NCBI GenBank assembly: GCA_035266845.1
Contig: DATFMP010000067.1
Location: 1 to 23,314, forward strand
Source of the DNA: DATFMP01 sp035266845
Lineage (GTDB): Bacteria > SAR324 > JACQKK01
DNA: 23,314 nucleotides
Direction of reading: 5' to 3'
Shown here: positions 20,845-23,314 of the stretch, piece after piece
Position numbering within the stretch: position 1 is the stretch's first letter
Layout of the letters: each line of letters begins with the position of its first letter
The notes under the pieces: generated by a model
The model's input: the letters and a program-made list of their open reading frames with translations, nothing else
The model's database searches: none
What the model was told of the DNA's origin: nothing
Translations under genes and position numbers: made by a program

Positions 20845-21546
20845 ATGCCATCCGTGACGACCGACACCGTGCTGCTGCGCGCCGGCGGCATCGCCGCCCT
20901 GCTGGGGGCCCTGCTGGCCATCGGCGCCAACGTGCTGCACCCGGCCGGGCTGGGCACGGTGGGCCCGGGTCAGTCCGCCCGGCTCATCGCCGATCACGCT
21001 CCGTGGGTGGGCTCCTCGGTGGGGGCGCTGGTGGCCGTGCTGCTGCTCACCGGCGCCCTGGTGGCGCTCACCCGCTCGCTGGAGGGCCGGGCCGGCGCAC
21101 CCTGGGCGCGGCTGGGCCAGGCGGCTGCGCTCATCGGCGCAGCAGTGTTCTGCGTGCTGGCGGGCAGCAATGGGCTGGCCATGAAGCTGGCGGCCCAGGA
21201 CGCCGTGCACGGCGGCACCGACCCCGCCTGGGCTGTCTTCCGCACCCTGGACGCGGTCAACTTCAGCCTGCTCTCCGTGGCCATCCTGGTCTACTTTGGC
21301 GTGGGCTTCGGCCTGGTCGGCGTAGCGGTGGCGCGGGATACCGTGTATCCGCGCTGGCTGGGCTGGGTGGCCATCGTGGGCGCGCTGATCTGCTTCGTCG
21401 CGGGCGTGGAGAGCCTGTATCGCGGCCCCAACTGGGTGCTGATGGGGCTGGTGTTTCCCATCGGCTCCGGGCTGCTGATGCTGTGGATGCTGGCCATCGG
21501 GCTGGCCATGCTGCAGCTCGCGCGCCTGCCCGGCCGCGCCATCTAG
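20845..21546 (+). CDS. Six-helix membrane protein (DUF4386-like)
   Basis: 233 aa with about six hydrophobic helices (roughly 11-32, 55-76, 88-106, 140-162, 170-189, 195-225) and few charges. The arrangement, with a short N-terminus before RAGGIAALLGALLAIGANVLH and the segments VGFGLVGVAVARDTVYPRWLGWVAI, is like DUF4386-type integral membrane proteins. I cannot give a function. The ATG at 20845 has GGAGGAG seven bases upstream. It is 42 bp behind the ligase-like small gene and is the last plus-strand gene of the hemA group; the next gene is convergent, with 22 bp between the stops and no obvious terminator. Confidence 0.7.
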   Translation: MPSVTTDTVLLRAGGIAALLGALLAIGANVLHPAGLGTVGPGQSARLIADHAPWVGSSVGALVAVLLLTGALVALTRSLEGRAGAPWARLGQAAALIGAAVFCVLAGSNGLAMKLAAQDAVHGGTDPAWAVFRTLDAVNFSLLSVAILVYFGVGFGLVGVAVARDTVYPRWLGWVAIVGALICFVAGVESLYRGPNWVLMGLVFPIGSGLLMLWMLAIGLAMLQLARLPGRAI

Positions 21547-21568
21547 CGCCGCCCATCGGCGCTGCGGC

Positions 21569-22306
21569 TCACGGCACCGACAGCAGCGCCAACACCGGTG
21601 CCTCGGGCGCAATGACCGCCGCTACGGCCCCCGCCAGGTCCAGCCAAGCGACGCCCGCATCCAGCACGCCGCTGTCCGAGGTGGCCACGATGCCGGGGGC
21701 CCGCCGCAGCAGCGGGTCCGCGCTGGGCACCAGTTCCACGCACCAGGGCCAGCCGTGCCGCTCGGCCAGCTCGCGCAGCAGGGTGGCCATGCGGCCCGTG
21801 TTGGAGACGGGCGCATCCAGCAGCCAGTGCACCGGGCCCGCCCCAGCCTCCGACAGCCACGCCCCGATGGCCTCCGCCGCGCGCGGGGTCTCGCGCACGA
21901 GGCGGTACGTGCCGTGTACGGAGGCCAGATCGCGCAGGGCACCATCGTTCCCGCGCAGCAGGATGCCCCCCGAGCAGGCCACCTCCAGCGTGATGAGCTG
22001 GTTGAGGCCATCCACCAGCAGCGGCTCGCCCCGCAGCGCCTCAGGGGTGACGCGGCGCGCGCGACGCGCTTCGGCCCGGCCGGGCGCGCACACCCCGCGC
22101 AGCAGGGCCATGCGCTGGCGCTTGCGCAGGGCGTGGCGATCCCCCACCAGCTTCAGCGCGGCGTCCATGGCATAGCTGCGCTCCAGCAGCCAGGCGAGGT
22201 CCCCCGCCGCCGCGCGCAGGGCCTGGGCCTGCCGCGCGTCCAGAAACAGCCGCGCATCCTGCGGGTGCTGGCCACGGTGGCCGCGATGGGGGGCAGGGTC
22301 GGTCAT
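21569..22306 (-). CDS. DUF434 / DUF5616-type conserved protein
   Basis: 245 aa from the ATG at 22304-22306; a GTG at 22331-22333 would add nine residues. The N-terminal part (DARLFLDARQAQALRAAAGDLAWLLERSYAMDAALKLVGDRHALRKRQRMALLR) is the DUF434 pattern. The second part (LLVDGLNQLITLEVACSGG, RDLASVHGTYRLVRET, WLLDAPVSNTGR at 161-172) is the domain that usually accompanies it. The VDGxN and D-x-PVSNTGR blocks look like an acidic active site, faintly recalling NYN/PIN-type nucleases, but this is speculation. Function unknown. Soluble. It converges with the membrane protein and diverges from the GNAT gene. Confidence 0.78.
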   Translation of the reverse strand: MTDPAPHRGHRGQHPQDARLFLDARQAQALRAAAGDLAWLLERSYAMDAALKLVGDRHALRKRQRMALLRGVCAPGRAEARRARRVTPEALRGEPLLVDGLNQLITLEVACSGGILLRGNDGALRDLASVHGTYRLVRETPRAAEAIGAWLSEAGAGPVHWLLDAPVSNTGRMATLLRELAERHGWPWCVELVPSADPLLRRAPGIVATSDSGVLDAGVAWLDLAGAVAAVIAPEAPVLALLSVP

Positions 22307-22456
22307 GAGCGCATCGTCGCGAGAGCGGCGCACTCTCGGGCGCTTGCCGCGCGCCGCAGGTCAGAGTACACGGGAGCGAGAAAGGGGGTTCGTACGGGTG
22401 ACCGGCGCACCCCAGGCAACGCACAACCCGCACCGTGGCGCCCAGGCGCCCGCCTC

Positions 22457-22948
22457 ATGAGCACCGTCCGCATTCGCGCCGCCGCCCGGCGGGACGCCGC
22501 CCGCATTGCCGAGATGGCCAACGCCCTCAACCGTTACCACGGCATGGACGATCGCGTCTTCACGGCCGAGGCCGTGGCGCGCGACGGCTTCGGGCGCCGC
22601 GCCGCCTTCCACTGCCTGCTGGCCCTGCTGGACGGCGAGACGGTGGGCTACGCCATGTACCACGAGTGCTACAACTCCGACGTGGCGCGGCGGGGGGTGT
22701 GGCTCGTGGATCTCTACGTGGAGGAGCGCGCCCGCTCTCACGGCATCGGGCGCCGCCTGATGGCCGCCCTGGCTCGCGACACCCTGGCCCGCGACGCCGT
22801 CTCGCTCTGGTGGGGCGTCAGCGACAAGAATTCCTCGGCGCGCCGCATGTACGCGGGCCTTGGCGCCCACGACTACGACTACCGCCTGCTGGAGTTCGAG
22901 CGCGAGGACCTGGAGCGCCTGGCCCGCGAGGATGGGGCCGCGGACTAG
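22457..22948 (+). CDS. GNAT family N-acetyltransferase
   Basis: 163 aa. The acetyl-CoA site is in motif A: VWLVDLYVEERARSHGIGRR, with the loop R93-SHGIG98 (pattern [RQ]xxGx[GA]), then LMAALARDTLARDA. Motif B ends with NSSARRMYAGLG (125-136). Length and order are typical of small single-domain GNATs acting on amines of metabolites, antibiotics or proteins; the acceptor is unknown. The ATG at 22457 is chosen because the fold begins there; no clear ribosome-binding site. The stop TAG (22946-22948) lies within CTAG, exactly at the left boundary of MITE-like copy C, so the coding sequence appears unaltered by the insertion. Confidence 0.88.
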   Translation: MSTVRIRAAARRDAARIAEMANALNRYHGMDDRVFTAEAVARDGFGRRAAFHCLLALLDGETVGYAMYHECYNSDVARRGVWLVDLYVEERARSHGIGRRLMAALARDTLARDAVSLWWGVSDKNSSARRMYAGLGAHDYDYRLLEFEREDLERLAREDGAAD

Positions 22949-23158
22949 GCTGTGTTTGGAAAAGGGTTCTTAAGCGGCTCAGCCGCTTAAGAACCACAAG
23001 ACATCCCGTGCGGGGGCCAAGGGCCCCCGCACCCCCGATACGGTCCCTGACCAAGTCCGGCGGGGTCTTGCCCGCAATGAGAGTCCAGGGAGCCAGGCTC
23101 CCTGGTAGGGGTTTGGGGGCAACGCCCCCATCACCATCATGCTTTTCAAAACAGAACC
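22948..23158 (+). mobile_element. MITE-like hairpin element, copy C (intact, flanked by CTAG)
   Basis: About 211 bp. Terminal inverted repeats: GGCTGTGTTTGGAAAAG on the left and, reverse-complemented, GGTTCTGTTTTGAAAAG on the right (14 of 17 positions equal). CTAG occurs at both boundaries (22945-22948 and 23158-23161), as expected if TA within CTAG was duplicated on insertion. Inside are four perfect hairpins: a 31-bp palindrome (arms 22965-22979 and 22981-22995), 23008-23018 with 23022-23032, 23085-23094 with 23096-23105, and 23115-23120 with 23124-23129. No open frame with protein features. TA-in-CTAG targeting is characteristic of IS630/Tc1-mariner transposases; none is present here. Confidence 0.8.
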
Positions 23159-23314
23159 TAGCCCTTGACGATCAGCTTGTAGTCCGGCGTGGGATTGAGC
23201 GGGCAGGAGTAGACGTACTCGCCGGGCTTGAGGGTGACCTCGTACTCCTGCGTCTTGCCGGTGGTGATGCCTCCGCCGGAGACGCTGGGCAGCCGCGCCC
23301 GGTTGATCACCCCA
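23158..23314 (-). CDS. Cupredoxin-like protein (3' part only)
   Basis: The last 51 codons of a gene that begins beyond the window. The end reads TQEYEVTLKPGEYVYSCPLN, then PTPDYKLIVKG and TAG at 23158-23160. A beta-strand followed by G-x-Y-x-[YF]-x-C near the C-terminus is the cupredoxin (plastocyanin/azurin-like) layout, in which the Cys and following His and Met bind copper. Here Cys is present, but the loop C-PLNPTPDY contains neither His nor Met, so normal type 1 copper binding is doubtful. Periplasmic location would be expected. The stop codon forms part of the CTAG at the right boundary of MITE-like copy C. Confidence 0.65.
   Translation of the reverse strand, partial: GVINRARLPSVSGGGITTGKTQEYEVTLKPGEYVYSCPLNPTPDYKLIVKG

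Noticed and set aside
20007..22175. Plus-strand open frame of over 700 codons across hemD, the ligase-like gene and the membrane protein
   Set aside because: Each segment is explained by a better gene in another frame with its own ribosome-binding site; this translation is low-complexity.
1..23314. tRNA or rRNA genes
   Set aside because: No cloverleaf with a GGTTCGAxTCC-type T-arm and no rRNA-like stretches were found on reading either strand; a covariance search was not possible.

Overview
The window is very GC-rich (about 70% by eye), densely coded chromosomal DNA from a proteobacterium. HemA is the glutamyl-tRNA reductase of the C5 haem pathway, which argues against a typical alphaproteobacterium (those use ALA synthase); a high-GC gamma- or betaproteobacterium or a related deep lineage fits best. 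The genus cannot be named from sequence alone. I saw no rRNA, tRNA, CRISPR array, transposase, phage gene or replication origin.

Layout. 1-2082: 5' part of a minus-strand conserved protein, a spacer with a duplicated hairpin repeat, and an amidase. 2384-5047: panC, then a convergent minus-strand pair (120-aa conserved protein overlapping an MFS transporter). 5286-9115: a beta-hydroxyacid dehydrogenase, a lipoprotein with an LRAT/NlpC-type His...NCxHF signature, and two tandem PilZ proteins with complete c-di-GMP motifs. 9150-11037 (minus): two tandem DoxX membrane proteins and a YqeB/EF2563-type molybdenum-hydroxylase accessory protein. 11129-14054 (plus): a serine beta-lactamase-fold hydrolase, a FIST sensory protein behind a possible 11-codon leader ORF, and an acidic zinc-ribbon protein. 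14172-17643: a BadH-like SDR, an unrecognised 497-aa protein, a pterin dehydratase and pgsA. 18204-21546: hemA-hemD-(DNA-ligase Ia-like small protein)-membrane protein, probably one operon, with a good candidate FNR/Anr class II promoter. 21569-23314: a DUF434-type protein, a GNAT acetyltransferase and the 3' end of a cupredoxin-like gene.

The most unusual content is intergenic. Three hairpin-rich, MITE-like elements sharing terminal inverted repeats (about 3228-3439, 6879-7256, 22948-23158) each lie at the stop codon of the gene on their left. One (3228-3439) is inverted. One (22948-23158) is flanked by CTAG on both sides, where two convergent genes apparently shared overlapping stop codons before insertion; this is the target type of IS630/Tc1-mariner elements. 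The third is interrupted by a second about 214-bp element with different terminal repeats, and removing that insert restores a near-perfect 31-bp palindrome. No transposase is present, so any mobilisation would have to act in trans.

Functionally the window is a patchwork: cofactor and haem synthesis (panC, hemA, hemD), phospholipid synthesis (pgsA), signalling (FIST, PilZ pair) and scattered catabolic or unknown proteins. Only hemA-hemD, pgsA-pterin dehydratase, the 120-aa/MFS overlap and the tandem paralogue pairs look functionally or transcriptionally linked.
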